Part shown: one piece after another, positions 1-7,453 of the stretch
How positions within the stretch are numbered: position 1 is the first letter of the stretch
Layout: every line of letters starts with the position of its first letter
Assembly (NCBI GenBank): GCA_001603615.1
Contig: LUZL01000179.1
Location: forward strand, 1-13,428
Length of the DNA stretch: 13,428 nt
Direction of reading: 5' to 3'
From: Bacteroidales bacterium Bact_20
GTDB taxonomy: Bacteria; Bacteroidota; Bacteroidia; Bacteroidales; DTU049
Notes under the pieces: generated by a model
Told to the model about the DNA's origin: nothing
Databases searched by the model: none
The model's input: only the letters and a program-made list of their open reading frames with translations
Program-made: the position numbers and the translations under genes

Positions 1-554
1 GATACCTCATCTATAATAGATTCTATATCTCTACTTCTCTCTCTTCCTCGTGTATATGGTACTACGCAATAACTACAGAAATTATTACAACCACGCATAA
101 TAGATACATAGGCAGATATACCATTTGTGTCATAGCGAGTAGGTAAAATATCTGCATATGTCTCATCTTCGCAGAGCATTGTGTTTATTATTTTATTATC
201 TCTCTCTACTTCGCTTATGATTTCTGGTAAGCTTCTATAAACATCTGGTCCTGCTAATAAATCTAACATTGGCAGCTCATCAAGCAATTTTTCTTTTAAG
301 CTCTCTGCCATGCAGCCAATGATACCTATCTTGATGGAAGGATTTATTTTTTTCAAAGAATTTAATTGTCTAATTCTAGCCTTCACTCTGTCCTCAGCAT
401 GTTCTCTAATGCTACAAGTATTTAATAATATTATATCGGCATTTTGAGGGTTTTCACTTTGCAAATAACCATTCCTCAGCATAATAGATGCTACTATTTC
501 GCTATCTACTACATTCATTTGACAACCATAAGTTTCTATATAAAAAGTTTTCAT
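1..554 (-). CDS. miaB: tRNA-2-methylthio-N6-dimethylallyladenosine synthase MiaB, N-terminal part (cut by window edge)
   Basis: A radical-SAM methylthiotransferase that adds a methylthio group to i6A37 of tRNAs reading UNN codons, in the cytoplasm. Translating the minus strand from the ATG at 554 gives 184 open codons to the window edge. The N-terminal MTTase domain shows its three cluster cysteines: C11 in ETYGCQMN, C47 in NTCSIREHAEDR and C81 in IIGCMAE. The radical-SAM motif CNNFCSYC follows (C156, C160, C163), with VVPYTRGRERSR after it. The YIETYGCQMN and NTCSIR signatures favour MiaB over the paralogues RimO and MtaB. The TRAM domain and the rest of the radical-SAM barrel lie outside the window. 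Two TAnnTTTG boxes sit just upstream. The family call is secure; the subfamily call is nearly so. Confidence 0.95.
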   Translation of the reverse strand, partial: MKTFYIETYGCQMNVVDSEIVASIMLRNGYLQSENPQNADIILLNTCSIREHAEDRVKARIRQLNSLKKINPSIKIGIIGCMAESLKEKLLDELPMLDLLAGPDVYRSLPEIISEVERDNKIINTMLCEDETYADILPTRYDTNGISAYVSIMRGCNNFCSYCVVPYTRGRERSRDIESIIDEV

Positions 555-576
555 CTTCAGCGTTTTTACACTCTAA

Positions 577-596
577 CAAATGTATTTGCAAAATTA
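577..596 (-). promoter_or_regulatory. Putative promoter of miaB (two TAnnTTTG boxes)
   Basis: Read on the minus strand, TAATTTTG (596-589) and TACATTTG (584-577) both match the Bacteroidota -7 consensus TAnnTTTG. They would start transcripts about 15-30 nt before the miaB ATG at 554. I see no convincing -33 TTG at the right distance for either box, so which one is used is unclear. Confidence 0.45.
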
Positions 597-691
597 CACT
601 TAAAAAATGAATTGCATAGATGATATAAATTACATTTTTATTATTTTAGATTTAATATTAATAGAAAATGCAAAATAAATTATTCTATATT

Positions 692-1381
692 TTAATAAGA
701 AATAAATTCCATAAACTCTCTTGCAGAAGATGAGAAAGTAAAAGCTTCTGTTATCATAAATGCATTCTGGGGATCTATCATAAAAGGGTAAGCGAATTTA
801 GCTAGTTCTAGTCTATTAGAGTCAAAGGTGAAATAAGAAAGTAATGATTTCAGTTGATAAGCATTGATACCATTTTTTCTTATAGCATCCTTTGATATAG
901 CAAGTTTATTAGAATCGAAAGCTTGATTTTGCAAAATAGAACACAGACTATTGAATACTTCTGGATACATGCCCGAATATGCATATACTGGACTAGGTTG
1001 TGGATTTGGAATGTTATTACCATAATGATGACCTGGAGGGTTGCCATGAGGATGCTCAGGGAGCAAAGTATAACGCTGTTCTATAATATATCCACCATTT
1101 CTCAAAAATTTTAATCCAATAAATTCATTGTTTTTAATAAATATCCTACATCTGTATTGTAAAACCATAGTATTAAAAGGACCTACGTTGTAATAAATAT
1201 CAATATTTTGCTCTCCACCAGGTAATCTAGATATATAAAATGGTGAAAAGCCGGAAGTTGATAATCTGCCATTAATATAAACATAAGACTGCACATTGGC
1301 TGGTGGCGTAGAAATACTTAATTCAGCACTAAATAATGATAGGCTTATAGCAAAAATGATAAAAAATAATTTAGCTTTCAT
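692..1381 (-). CDS. Secreted DUF4476 domain protein
   Basis: A 229-residue exported protein of unknown function. Residues 1-19 form a signal peptide: a Lys-containing start, a hydrophobic core, then LFSA before the mature part. Residues 20-65 look like a small beta-rich domain reminiscent of PEGA (SYVYINGR, FSPFYISRLPGG). A His/Pro/Gly-rich linker spans about 109-132. Residues 138-229 match DUF4476, a Bacteroidota domain with repeated FDS-x-(K/R)L helices: FDSNKLAISKDAIR at 155-168 and FDSNRLELAKFAYP at 186-199, then a final FSSSAREFMEFI. The start is an ATG with the signal peptide immediately after it. It lies 46 bp downstream of holB on the same strand with no promoter box in the gap, so co-transcription is possible. 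The His-rich linker might bind metal, but that is a guess. Confidence 0.85.
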   Translation of the reverse strand: MKAKLFFIIFAISLSLFSAELSISTPPANVQSYVYINGRLSTSGFSPFYISRLPGGEQNIDIYYNVGPFNTMVLQYRCRIFIKNNEFIGLKFLRNGGYIIEQRYTLLPEHPHGNPPGHHYGNNIPNPQPSPVYAYSGMYPEVFNSLCSILQNQAFDSNKLAISKDAIRKNGINAYQLKSLLSYFTFDSNRLELAKFAYPFMIDPQNAFMITEAFTFSSSAREFMEFISY

Positions 1382-1427
1382 AATTTTTTTTTAATTAGCT
1401 ATGTGAAAAAATTGTGCCAAAAAAAAA

Positions 1428-2585
1428 TTATCCTTTTATCAGGAAATATTTTTTCTTAAAAATTTGACCAATTTTCAAGCTAATATCAAAGAAAATCAAT
1501 TTGCTATCACCGTTTCGTTCAATATTTTTAATAGCCTCATCAATGATTTTAGTAATGTCGGGGATTGTATCATCGGCGATAAATTTTTTAAAATCTTGCA
1601 CAAACTTTTCATCTAATTCATTCAGTATCAATGAGGTAGGAATATTATGATTAACAAGCCAAATAGCATCTAAATACTGTGAGCATTGCAAGAGCATCAT
1701 TTTTTGTATATCTCTTCCATAAGAATTAAATTCGGTAGCTAAATCAAGTAAATCATATGCTTTCATTTGAAAAGCTAATCTCATCCATTTTATGAAAAAA
1801 TCATTAATTAAAATAGGTATAGTATCTTTGTGTAAATCGTCTACTATGCGAGGCAAATTATTCCCGTAAGTAAAAACTAATTTTTGAGCATCTGCATTTT
1901 CTATATTAAATAGTTCAGTAAGAGTAGCTACGGACTCTTCAGGTGATGGAGCGGGCAAATGAATAATTTGCATTCTAGATTTAATAGTATCTAAAACTTT
2001 ATCTAAATTATCAGTAATGCCAATAAAAAGAGTATTAGCAGGAGGTTCTTCTATAATTTTTAATAATTTAGGAGCAGCTGCGTGAAATAGTTTTTCCATT
2101 TCCCAGATGATAAAAATCTTGTATTTACCCTCATAGCTGCTTTCTTGAGCGATATTGACTATTCTATCACAATCTTCAGCAGAGATTATTGCTTGACTAT
2201 TAGCTGTATCTATAAATTTTATCCAACTATTTATTTCTATAATTCCATGATTTTGCTGTAGAAAATCAGTCCATTCTTGAAAATAATCATCAGAGCAATT
2301 TTTATTTTTTCTTTTAATAATAGGAAAATAATAATGAATATCTAAATGATTATACTCTGAGACTTTTTTACAACTTAAGCATTCATTACAAGCTTCTAAA
2401 ATACCATTTTCATTGCTTTGAGGATTAGAACATTCTAATAGCTGAGCAATAGATTTAGCTAATAAAAAAGAACATTCGCTCATCTTTTGAGAAAGAAGTA
2501 TAGCATGAGGAAGCCTTTTATCAGCATACTGCCTGCTAATATTATCAAAAATATTCCTATGCCAACTTAATATGTTTTGAGACAT
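1428..2585 (-). CDS. holB: DNA polymerase III subunit delta' (clamp-loader subunit)
   Basis: A clamp-loader AAA+ subunit that helps load the beta sliding clamp during replication. I set the start at the ATG at 2585 (385 residues); the frame extends three codons further only to a TTG at 2594. Positions counted from that TTG: LPHAILL opens the AAA+ fold (28-34), zinc-finger cysteines are C55, C69, C72 and C75 (CNECLSC), the degenerate Walker B region is KIFIIWEMEKL (159-169), and KLLKIIEEPPANTLF (176-190) is the most diagnostic stretch. The Walker A loop is lost (SQKMSECSF where GxxGxGK would be), as is usual for the non-ATPase delta' subunit. The SRC motif reads SRM, keeping the arginine finger. 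The C-terminal domain is poorly conserved, so DnaX is excluded by length and the missing P-loop. Confidence 0.87.
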   Translation of the reverse strand: MSQNILSWHRNIFDNISRQYADKRLPHAILLSQKMSECSFLLAKSIAQLLECSNPQSNENGILEACNECLSCKKVSEYNHLDIHYYFPIIKRKNKNCSDDYFQEWTDFLQQNHGIIEINSWIKFIDTANSQAIISAEDCDRIVNIAQESSYEGKYKIFIIWEMEKLFHAAAPKLLKIIEEPPANTLFIGITDNLDKVLDTIKSRMQIIHLPAPSPEESVATLTELFNIENADAQKLVFTYGNNLPRIVDDLHKDTIPILINDFFIKWMRLAFQMKAYDLLDLATEFNSYGRDIQKMMLLQCSQYLDAIWLVNHNIPTSLILNELDEKFVQDFKKFIADDTIPDITKIIDEAIKNIERNGDSKLIFFDISLKIGQIFKKKYFLIKG

Positions 2586-2621
2586 TAGTACCAATTAAAA
2601 ATTAAAAAAATTTATTAAAAG

Positions 2622-2629
2622 CAAAAATA
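2622..2629 (-). promoter_or_regulatory. Putative -7 box for holB
   Basis: TATTTTTG on the minus strand matches TAnnTTTG in the 63-bp gap between the fused oxidoreductase and the holB ATG. It would give a leader of about 30 nt. No -33 TTG is visible upstream, and in such AT-rich DNA a chance match is possible. Read-through from the oxidoreductase gene is the alternative. Confidence 0.3.
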
Positions 2630-2648
2630 GTAAAAAAATACTAAAAAA

Positions 2649-5600
2649 TTATTTAAAAGCTGTTTCGCTAAGTCCTTTACCAGAAAGCTTTAGTTCATCA
2701 AAATAAGATGGCACCTCTTTTTTCATAAACTTATCTACATATAATTTAGCCAAATATAGACTAAGCATAAAACCTTGACCACGCAATCCTACGAAAAGTC
2801 CATTATCAGGATCTATTATCATACGAGGTTCAGTATAATAGCCACTCCATACACTTTGGAATTGTACAGAGCTAAGCATTGGTATCCAGTCGCAAAATAC
2901 TTCTGAAATGATATTAAAAAATTCCTTTGTATTAAGTTTTATATTTTTATAAGAATCAGCAGCATCTACAGCAGGAGAAGCACAACCAATGATTTGTCCT
3001 GTTTCATACAATTGCTGCCCATACACAGCACTAAAACCTTTAAATTTTCGTCTATCTATTAGCATATCTAAGCTATCACCATTTTTGCCAAGATATGGTA
3101 ATCTACGAGTGATAAAAGCTTGGTGTCTAACAGCATATAATCCTGGGAACATATCAAGCATATTAGCAAACTTTTCTGCTTCATCACCAAGAGCATTTAC
3201 GAAATGAACAGCTTCAAATTCAATATATGAGCCATTGCTCATTTTAACAGTAGCTATAAATTTATTATTCTTCTTATTCACAGAGATCAGACTTGCATCT
3301 TCATAAATAGTACCACCATTTTCTAAACCTATTCTGCGAACGAGGTCTACAGTTTTACCTGGATTAGCTTGCCAACATTCTCTAGTAATAAAAGCTGCCT
3401 GATATGTATCTAGAGATGGATTAAAATAAGGACTTATCTCTTTAGAGAAATCTTTTGGAGCTACTTCATACACATCTGACCACCCTTTAGATGCTTCTAA
3501 AGATTTGTAAGTAGCATCATCATGAGCAAAATTGACATATACAGTAGGTTTAAAATTAATATTTTTATATTCATTTAGCTCTTTAAAAATTTCTAAATTG
3601 TGTCTAGCAATATCTGATAGCTCAGGAATAGAAAAAGCTGGACGTCCACCAGCTATATTTCTCCATGAAGATCCTTTTTCGTAATTGATCATAACAGGAT
3701 TCATACCTGCCTCGGCAAAATATCTAAATAAAGAACTACCAGCCATACCACCACCAGCTATCAATACTTGCACTTGTCTATGTTCTACTTCTTTTTTTGT
3801 ACCCAATGGTATAATTTTTTCATTCACATTACGAGGATACAATTCTCCCATAAGAATTTGATTAGACAATGGGCCACGAGGAGTAGCATCCCCTACTAGT
3901 GTGATGCCATCACTAGCTAATTTCATCCTTAATCTACGAATACATCTTTTGCCTCTACATGGTCCCATACCTAGTCTGGTATTATGTTTCACATCCATTA
4001 CAGACACAAATTTCCTCTCACCAACAAAATCTAATATCTCATTGTAAGTGATATCCTCACAATGACAAATATAGGGATCTTCTATTTCTACGATTTCATT
4101 ATATTGTTTTAGACTTAATTTATCAGGATATTGTTGCTTAGGAATTAACCCCCTGATAGTAGTAATATCTGCCTCACTAAGCTTATTATCAATCCTCACT
4201 CTAGCCACATTAGTTTTATTAGGTTTCATCAATATTTTTTCTATTTCACCTTCAGCGATTTTATTAGCATAATTATCTACAAGATATACAGGTATATTCT
4301 CCTCTAAAAAGTGCTCTGTGGGAATAAATACTTTATTTTTATTAAGATTAAATCCTACAATAGCCAAGCCAGGACACTGATATACACAATCAAAGCAGCC
4401 AGTACATTTATCATAATCAATAATAGGCACTGTAGATGTACTAGATTTACTAATAGCATTTTGTGAACAAGAAAAAACACAAGGATTGCATGCAAAACCA
4501 TATAAACAATCTATAACCACAAAAGGTTTATTTTTCCTCTCTTCACTCGGGAGAGCAGGAGTATCTAATACACGTATCGGATGTTGCTGACTATCTATAT
4601 ATTCTTTAGAAATAGCTAGATAATCGTCATAATTATACTTGATATCCATATCAACTAATACCTCATAAGCAGCTTGTTTACCTCTGAGAACTGCGCTTGT
4701 ACCTTCACCTATTCTAATAGCATCACCGACACCATGACATTTAGTTCCGAAAACTTCTTTACCTAAAATTAACAATTGATCATCTGGTATCAAGCCAGTA
4801 CATATATTTATAATATCAATATTATCTATTAATTTTTCAGTACCAGCAATAGGTTTAAATTTATTATCAGCTTGAGCAATAACAGCTCCTTTCACGGCTG
4901 TATAGTCATCATTAGGAATAGCTTTTACAAGAGTATAACCAGTGAGAATAGGAATTCCTAAACGTCTAACTCTATTGGCTTGTACAGGAAAGCCACCTTC
5001 ATACTTTTGAGCTTCTACGATAGCCACTACATTAGCACCAGCTTGAGTTAATTGATAAGATGTCAAATAACCGATGTTACCAGCACCGATAGTTAGTATA
5101 TTTCTACCAAGAAGAGTATGCTCGATATTCATAAGTTTCTGAACAACAGCAGCAGTATATACTCCAGGAAGATCATCATTCTCAAAAACAGGGATAAACG
5201 GCACAGCACCAGTACCTATGATGAGATGTTCTGCTTTGACATAGTATATTTCTTCAGTTTTAATATTTTTAATACCAAGAATCTTATTATCAAATATATC
5301 CCACACTACACTATTTAGTAAAATATTACTGTGATCATTGCCTGCTAGCATAGTAGCAATTTCGAAACCACGTTTACCACCATATTTACGATCTTTTTCG
5401 AAAAAGAAAAATTGATGTGTCTGCATGAGAAATTGTCCACCAATATTTTCATTACTATCAATAACAATATTAGGAACACCAAAATCATTTAATATTTCTC
5501 TAGCTGCTAGACCTGCTGGTCCTGCTCCTATTATAGCAACTTCTGTATGGTACAAATCATTTGGTTGATCTAGTGGAAATTTTTTAGCTTGTGGCAAATA

Positions 5601-5888
5601 ACCTTTAGGTATTTCAAGAACTTCTTTTACACCATCTACTTTAGTAATACAAATTCTGCGAGTTACACCATCAACTAGCATCTCGCATGCACCACATTTG
5701 CCAATGCCACATTCTAAGCTTCTAGGCCTACCATCTAAACTATGACTATGAATGGGGAAACCAGCCAAATGTAGTGCAGCAGCTATACTGTACCCTTTTC
5801 TACCTTTTACAATTTGTCCATTATAGCTAAATTCTACCTCTTCTACTTGTGGAATGTCAAGAATAGGGTGTCTTGTTATTTCGTTCAT
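2649..5888 (-). CDS. Fused multi-domain FAD/iron-sulfur amino-acid or amine dehydrogenase (HcnABC / dye-linked proline dehydrogenase type)
   Basis: A 1079-residue redox protein that joins modules usually encoded by separate genes. In order: a [2Fe-2S] ferredoxin-like domain (about 15-95; C60, C65, C68, C80); an FAD/NAD(P) disulfide-reductase-type domain (about 115-430; GAGPAG at 121-126 for FAD, GAGNIG at 268-273 for the second nucleotide); a two-cluster [4Fe-4S] ferredoxin (C461, C467, C470, C474 and C495, C498, C501, C505); a BFD-like [2Fe-2S] domain (CHC at 608-610, then C644 and C649); and a DAO-type FAD amine oxidase domain (about 705-1065; GGGMAG at 712-717). HcnA/B/C, octopine/nopaline oxidases and dye-linked proline or hydroxyproline dehydrogenases use these same modules. 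The DAO domain would oxidise an amine or amino acid and pass electrons through the clusters. The substrate cannot be told from sequence. No signal peptide or membrane anchor; probably cytoplasmic. Confidence 0.88.
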   Translation of the reverse strand: MNEITRHPILDIPQVEEVEFSYNGQIVKGRKGYSIAAALHLAGFPIHSHSLDGRPRSLECGIGKCGACEMLVDGVTRRICITKVDGVKEVLEIPKGYLPQAKKFPLDQPNDLYHTEVAIIGAGPAGLAAREILNDFGVPNIVIDSNENIGGQFLMQTHQFFFFEKDRKYGGKRGFEIATMLAGNDHSNILLNSVVWDIFDNKILGIKNIKTEEIYYVKAEHLIIGTGAVPFIPVFENDDLPGVYTAAVVQKLMNIEHTLLGRNILTIGAGNIGYLTSYQLTQAGANVVAIVEAQKYEGGFPVQANRVRRLGIPILTGYTLVKAIPNDDYTAVKGAVIAQADNKFKPIAGTEKLIDNIDIINICTGLIPDDQLLILGKEVFGTKCHGVGDAIRIGEGTSAVLRGKQAAYEVLVDMDIKYNYDDYLAISKEYIDSQQHPIRVLDTPALPSEERKNKPFVVIDCLYGFACNPCVFSCSQNAISKSSTSTVPIIDYDKCTGCFDCVYQCPGLAIVGFNLNKNKVFIPTEHFLEENIPVYLVDNYANKIAEGEIEKILMKPNKTNVARVRIDNKLSEADITTIRGLIPKQQYPDKLSLKQYNEIVEIEDPYICHCEDITYNEILDFVGERKFVSVMDVKHNTRLGMGPCRGKRCIRRLRMKLASDGITLVGDATPRGPLSNQILMGELYPRNVNEKIIPLGTKKEVEHRQVQVLIAGGGMAGSSLFRYFAEAGMNPVMINYEKGSSWRNIAGGRPAFSIPELSDIARHNLEIFKELNEYKNINFKPTVYVNFAHDDATYKSLEASKGWSDVYEVAPKDFSKEISPYFNPSLDTYQAAFITRECWQANPGKTVDLVRRIGLENGGTIYEDASLISVNKKNNKFIATVKMSNGSYIEFEAVHFVNALGDEAEKFANMLDMFPGLYAVRHQAFITRRLPYLGKNGDSLDMLIDRRKFKGFSAVYGQQLYETGQIIGCASPAVDAADSYKNIKLNTKEFFNIISEVFCDWIPMLSSVQFQSVWSGYYTEPRMIIDPDNGLFVGLRGQGFMLSLYLAKLYVDKFMKKEVPSYFDELKLSGKGLSETAFK

Positions 5889-5908
5889 ATTGATAATAAT
5901 TTAATTGG

Positions 5909-5938
5909 CAAAATTAATATATGATATGCAAAGTCCAA
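5909..5938 (-). promoter_or_regulatory. Promoter of the fused oxidoreductase gene
   Basis: On the minus strand, TTG at 5938-5936 is followed after 19 bp by TAATTTTG at 5916-5909. This matches the Bacteroidota -33/-7 pattern (TTG, about 19 bp, TAnnTTTG). The predicted start near 5902 leaves a leader of only 10-15 nt before the ATG at 5888. It is the best minus-strand promoter in the window. Confidence 0.6.
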
Positions 5939-5971
5939 CACATTATGTATATTTAAAATTTAATAAATTGA

Positions 5972-6006
5972 GTAAATAATAATCAATAAATATATTGATT
6001 ATTTAC
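5972..6006. repeat. Imperfect inverted repeat (hairpin) upstream of the oxidoreductase
   Basis: AATCAATA (5981-5988) and TATTGATT (5993-6000) pair around an AATA loop. GTAAAT (5972-5977) and ATTTAC (6001-6006) extend the stem past a 3-nt AAT bulge, giving 14 pairs in total. No T-run follows on either strand, so it does not look like a classical terminator. It lies just outside the oxidoreductase promoter and could be an operator, or chance in AT-rich DNA. Confidence 0.4.
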
Positions 6007-6337
6007 AATATTTTTTTTGATATAAAATTTAATTTTAATAAGATAGCTAAATTATATAGATAAAATATAGCATTGTGTTAAGATTTTTATGAAAAGCTTA
6101 TTTTATAATTATACGATTAATACAGGATTCTTTAATTTTGTTTAGCTCTATTTTAAAAAGATGTTGTTAAGAATTATTTCCCTTTGCTTTATATAGTAAA
6201 AATCTAAATATATGGCAAAATATTAATATAAATTTGAGCTTGAATTTTTGATATAAATGCTAGAAATTGTAATATTTTATGATATAGTCAAATTTAAAAT
6301 AGGGGGAAGGAATTGGTTAAGAAGGTATCAAATTTTT

Positions 6338-6348
6338 GTTATACTTAA
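6338..6348 (+). repeat. Left copy of 11-bp inverted repeat flanking the transposase
   Basis: GTTATACTTAA lies 7 bp beyond the transposase stop codon and has an exact inverted copy at 7399-7409 on the other side of the gene. This is the strongest identity between the two presumed ends of the element. Confidence 0.55.
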
Positions 6349-6355
6349 CAGTAAT

Positions 6356-7348
6356 TTATTCATATTTTTGCATTGCCAATCCTCTATACTTATCCCACGC
6401 CCACCTATCGTGCGATGACAAGTTTAGTAATCTGCCAATGTCTGGTTCTATCAAATCTTTCAAGTACTTATTTATTATCACGAACCACATCAAATAGCTT
6501 TGCAAGTATTTAGTAGCTACTCCATGAAATCTACACAACCACACATTGAAATCTTTTATCTTTTCCTCTACTATCTTTACACTATAAATGCCTCGTTTCA
6601 CTTGTCTTTTGTTTACAACAACTTTCTTACTTTTTAAACTTTTAACTCCTTTTTTGAACTCTTTCTTTGGCTTTACACATACTAGATTCTTCTCTGATAT
6701 TCTATTTTTTAGTTCGTCTTTTAATTGCTCATTTTTTACTTTCTTCTCACCAACCTGTTTAAAAAGTAAATTACCTTCTCGGTCTGTAACTACTAATACA
6801 GCCACTTTGGGGTGTTTCTTCTTACGTGCACGCTCATATTCTTCTAGACTTTTGAATTTCCTACCTTTTTCTGAGTAGCTCATTAGTAGCTCATCAGCTT
6901 CTACAATACCTGAGAATCCTATTCCTCCCTCAAAAGATCTCAATGCTGCTAATATTTTATGTCGCCATTGGAAGCTAGTTTTCAAACATATGCCAACCTC
7001 ACTAGCACAAGCTCGCAGACTTTTTCCATCTAGCATGCATCTCATATAATCGAGCATCAATGGATATTTTCTCATCCTGTATACAAAGGTGCGAGCAGTT
7101 TCACGGAATTGATAACCACAGGTTTTGCATTTGTACACTTGTCTACCATCGCGTTTGCCAGCCTTGATGACGTCTTCACTTTTGCAATTAGGGCAAATGG
7201 CTGCTGTAGATTGTATTTTTACTTTTTGGTAGTCTACAGCATTAGCATTACTATCAACTAGATATTGATAAAGCTGATCTAGGAAATCTCGCTTGTGATC
7301 CTTTGGCAGAGCTAAGTATTCATCGGTGTTTTGTAATAGATCTTTCAT
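6356..7348 (-). CDS. IS1595-family (ISXO2-like) transposase, catalytic triad altered
   Basis: A 330-residue DDE-type transposase related to IS1595/ISXO2. It has an N-terminal helical region, a zinc ribbon with C52, C55, C74 and C77 (CPNC, CKTC), a helix-turn-helix-like stretch (about 105-137, SLRACASEVGICLKTSFQWRH), then the catalytic domain. The first Asp is kept in VEADELL (D152). Where relatives have a second Asp, in a motif like CxDGxxxY, this protein reads CVKPKKEF (224-231). The third acidic or Asn/His position (about 258-268) is also unclear. RFHGVATKYLQSYLMWF near the C-terminus is typical of the family. The frame is open and full length, and a TAnnTTTG box lies upstream. The family is clear; activity is doubtful. 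It is either a dead copy not yet broken or a domesticated DNA-binding protein. Confidence 0.85.
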   Translation of the reverse strand: MKDLLQNTDEYLALPKDHKRDFLDQLYQYLVDSNANAVDYQKVKIQSTAAICPNCKSEDVIKAGKRDGRQVYKCKTCGYQFRETARTFVYRMRKYPLMLDYMRCMLDGKSLRACASEVGICLKTSFQWRHKILAALRSFEGGIGFSGIVEADELLMSYSEKGRKFKSLEEYERARKKKHPKVAVLVVTDREGNLLFKQVGEKKVKNEQLKDELKNRISEKNLVCVKPKKEFKKGVKSLKSKKVVVNKRQVKRGIYSVKIVEEKIKDFNVWLCRFHGVATKYLQSYLMWFVIINKYLKDLIEPDIGRLLNLSSHDRWAWDKYRGLAMQKYE

Positions 7349-7364
7349 AATTAAAATTTTTGAA

Positions 7365-7372
7365 CAAAATTA
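7365..7372 (-). promoter_or_regulatory. Putative -7 box of the transposase gene
   Basis: TAATTTTG on the minus strand matches TAnnTTTG and is the same octamer found upstream of miaB and the fused oxidoreductase. It lies 16 bp before the ATG at 7348, so the leader would be about 10 nt. No -33 TTG is visible at the right distance. Confidence 0.4.
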
Positions 7373-7398
7373 ATGATTTTATTTAATAATAAAATTTA

Positions 7399-7409
7399 TT
7401 AAGTATAAC
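7399..7409 (-). repeat. Right copy of 11-bp inverted repeat flanking the transposase
   Basis: TTAAGTATAAC here is the exact reverse complement of 6338-6348. It sits about 50 bp upstream of the transposase start and next to a small stem (TAACAT/ATGTTA, 7406-7421). Confidence 0.55.
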
Positions 7410-7453
7410 ATAAAAATGTTAAACATATCCCCTACTCAACCCTTTTAAACAAT

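Larger units (their letters stand above)
5889..6301. other. AT-rich intergenic region without a recognisable gene
   Basis: About 410 bp between the oxidoreductase start and the IS-like element. It holds the oxidoreductase promoter (5909-5938) and an imperfect hairpin at 5972-6006. Apart from those I see only AT-rich sequence with frequent stops in all frames. One 18-codon ORF from the ATG at 6089 has no support. No tRNA-like fold or decayed gene is recognisable. Confidence 0.6.
6302..7442 (-). mobile_element. Probable IS1595-like insertion element (degenerate ends)
   Basis: The extent is inferred from the transposase plus imperfect inverted ends. Both outer ends read inward from a G-run: GGGGG at 6302-6306, and CCC at 7440-7442 on the opposite side. 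Aligned without gaps over 44 bp they agree at about 27 positions by hand count, including an identical 11-bp inner core. I see no convincing 8-bp target duplication; only TTTAAA is shared on the flanks, which means little in this DNA. The borders are therefore approximate and the element is probably old. Confidence 0.45.

Noticed and set aside
923..1114. 63-codon plus-strand ORF inside the DUF4476 gene
   Set aside because: Antisense shadow of a well-supported gene, with no recognisable protein features.
2586..2594. TTG start extending the delta' subunit by three codons
   Set aside because: An ATG at 2585 immediately precedes the conserved part; the TTG extension adds only MVL and no conserved residues.
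2989..3207. 72-codon plus-strand ORF inside the oxidoreductase gene
   Set aside because: Opposite-strand shadow of the DAO domain coding sequence; composition is a by-product of that frame.
6089..6145. 18-codon plus-strand ORF in the 5889-6301 gap
   Set aside because: Too short, no hydrophobic or conserved pattern, no promoter.
6588..6878. 96-codon plus-strand ORF inside the transposase gene
   Set aside because: Phe/Leu/Ser-rich antisense of the Lys-rich transposase segment; no domain or promoter.
7406..7421. Small stem TAACAT/ATGTTA as murB terminator
   Set aside because: Only six pairs, about 33 bp past the murB stop, with no T-run after it on the minus strand.
6293..7449. TTTAAA on both flanks as target-site duplication of the IS-like element
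   Set aside because: Only 6 bp, self-complementary and pure A/T, expected often by chance here.
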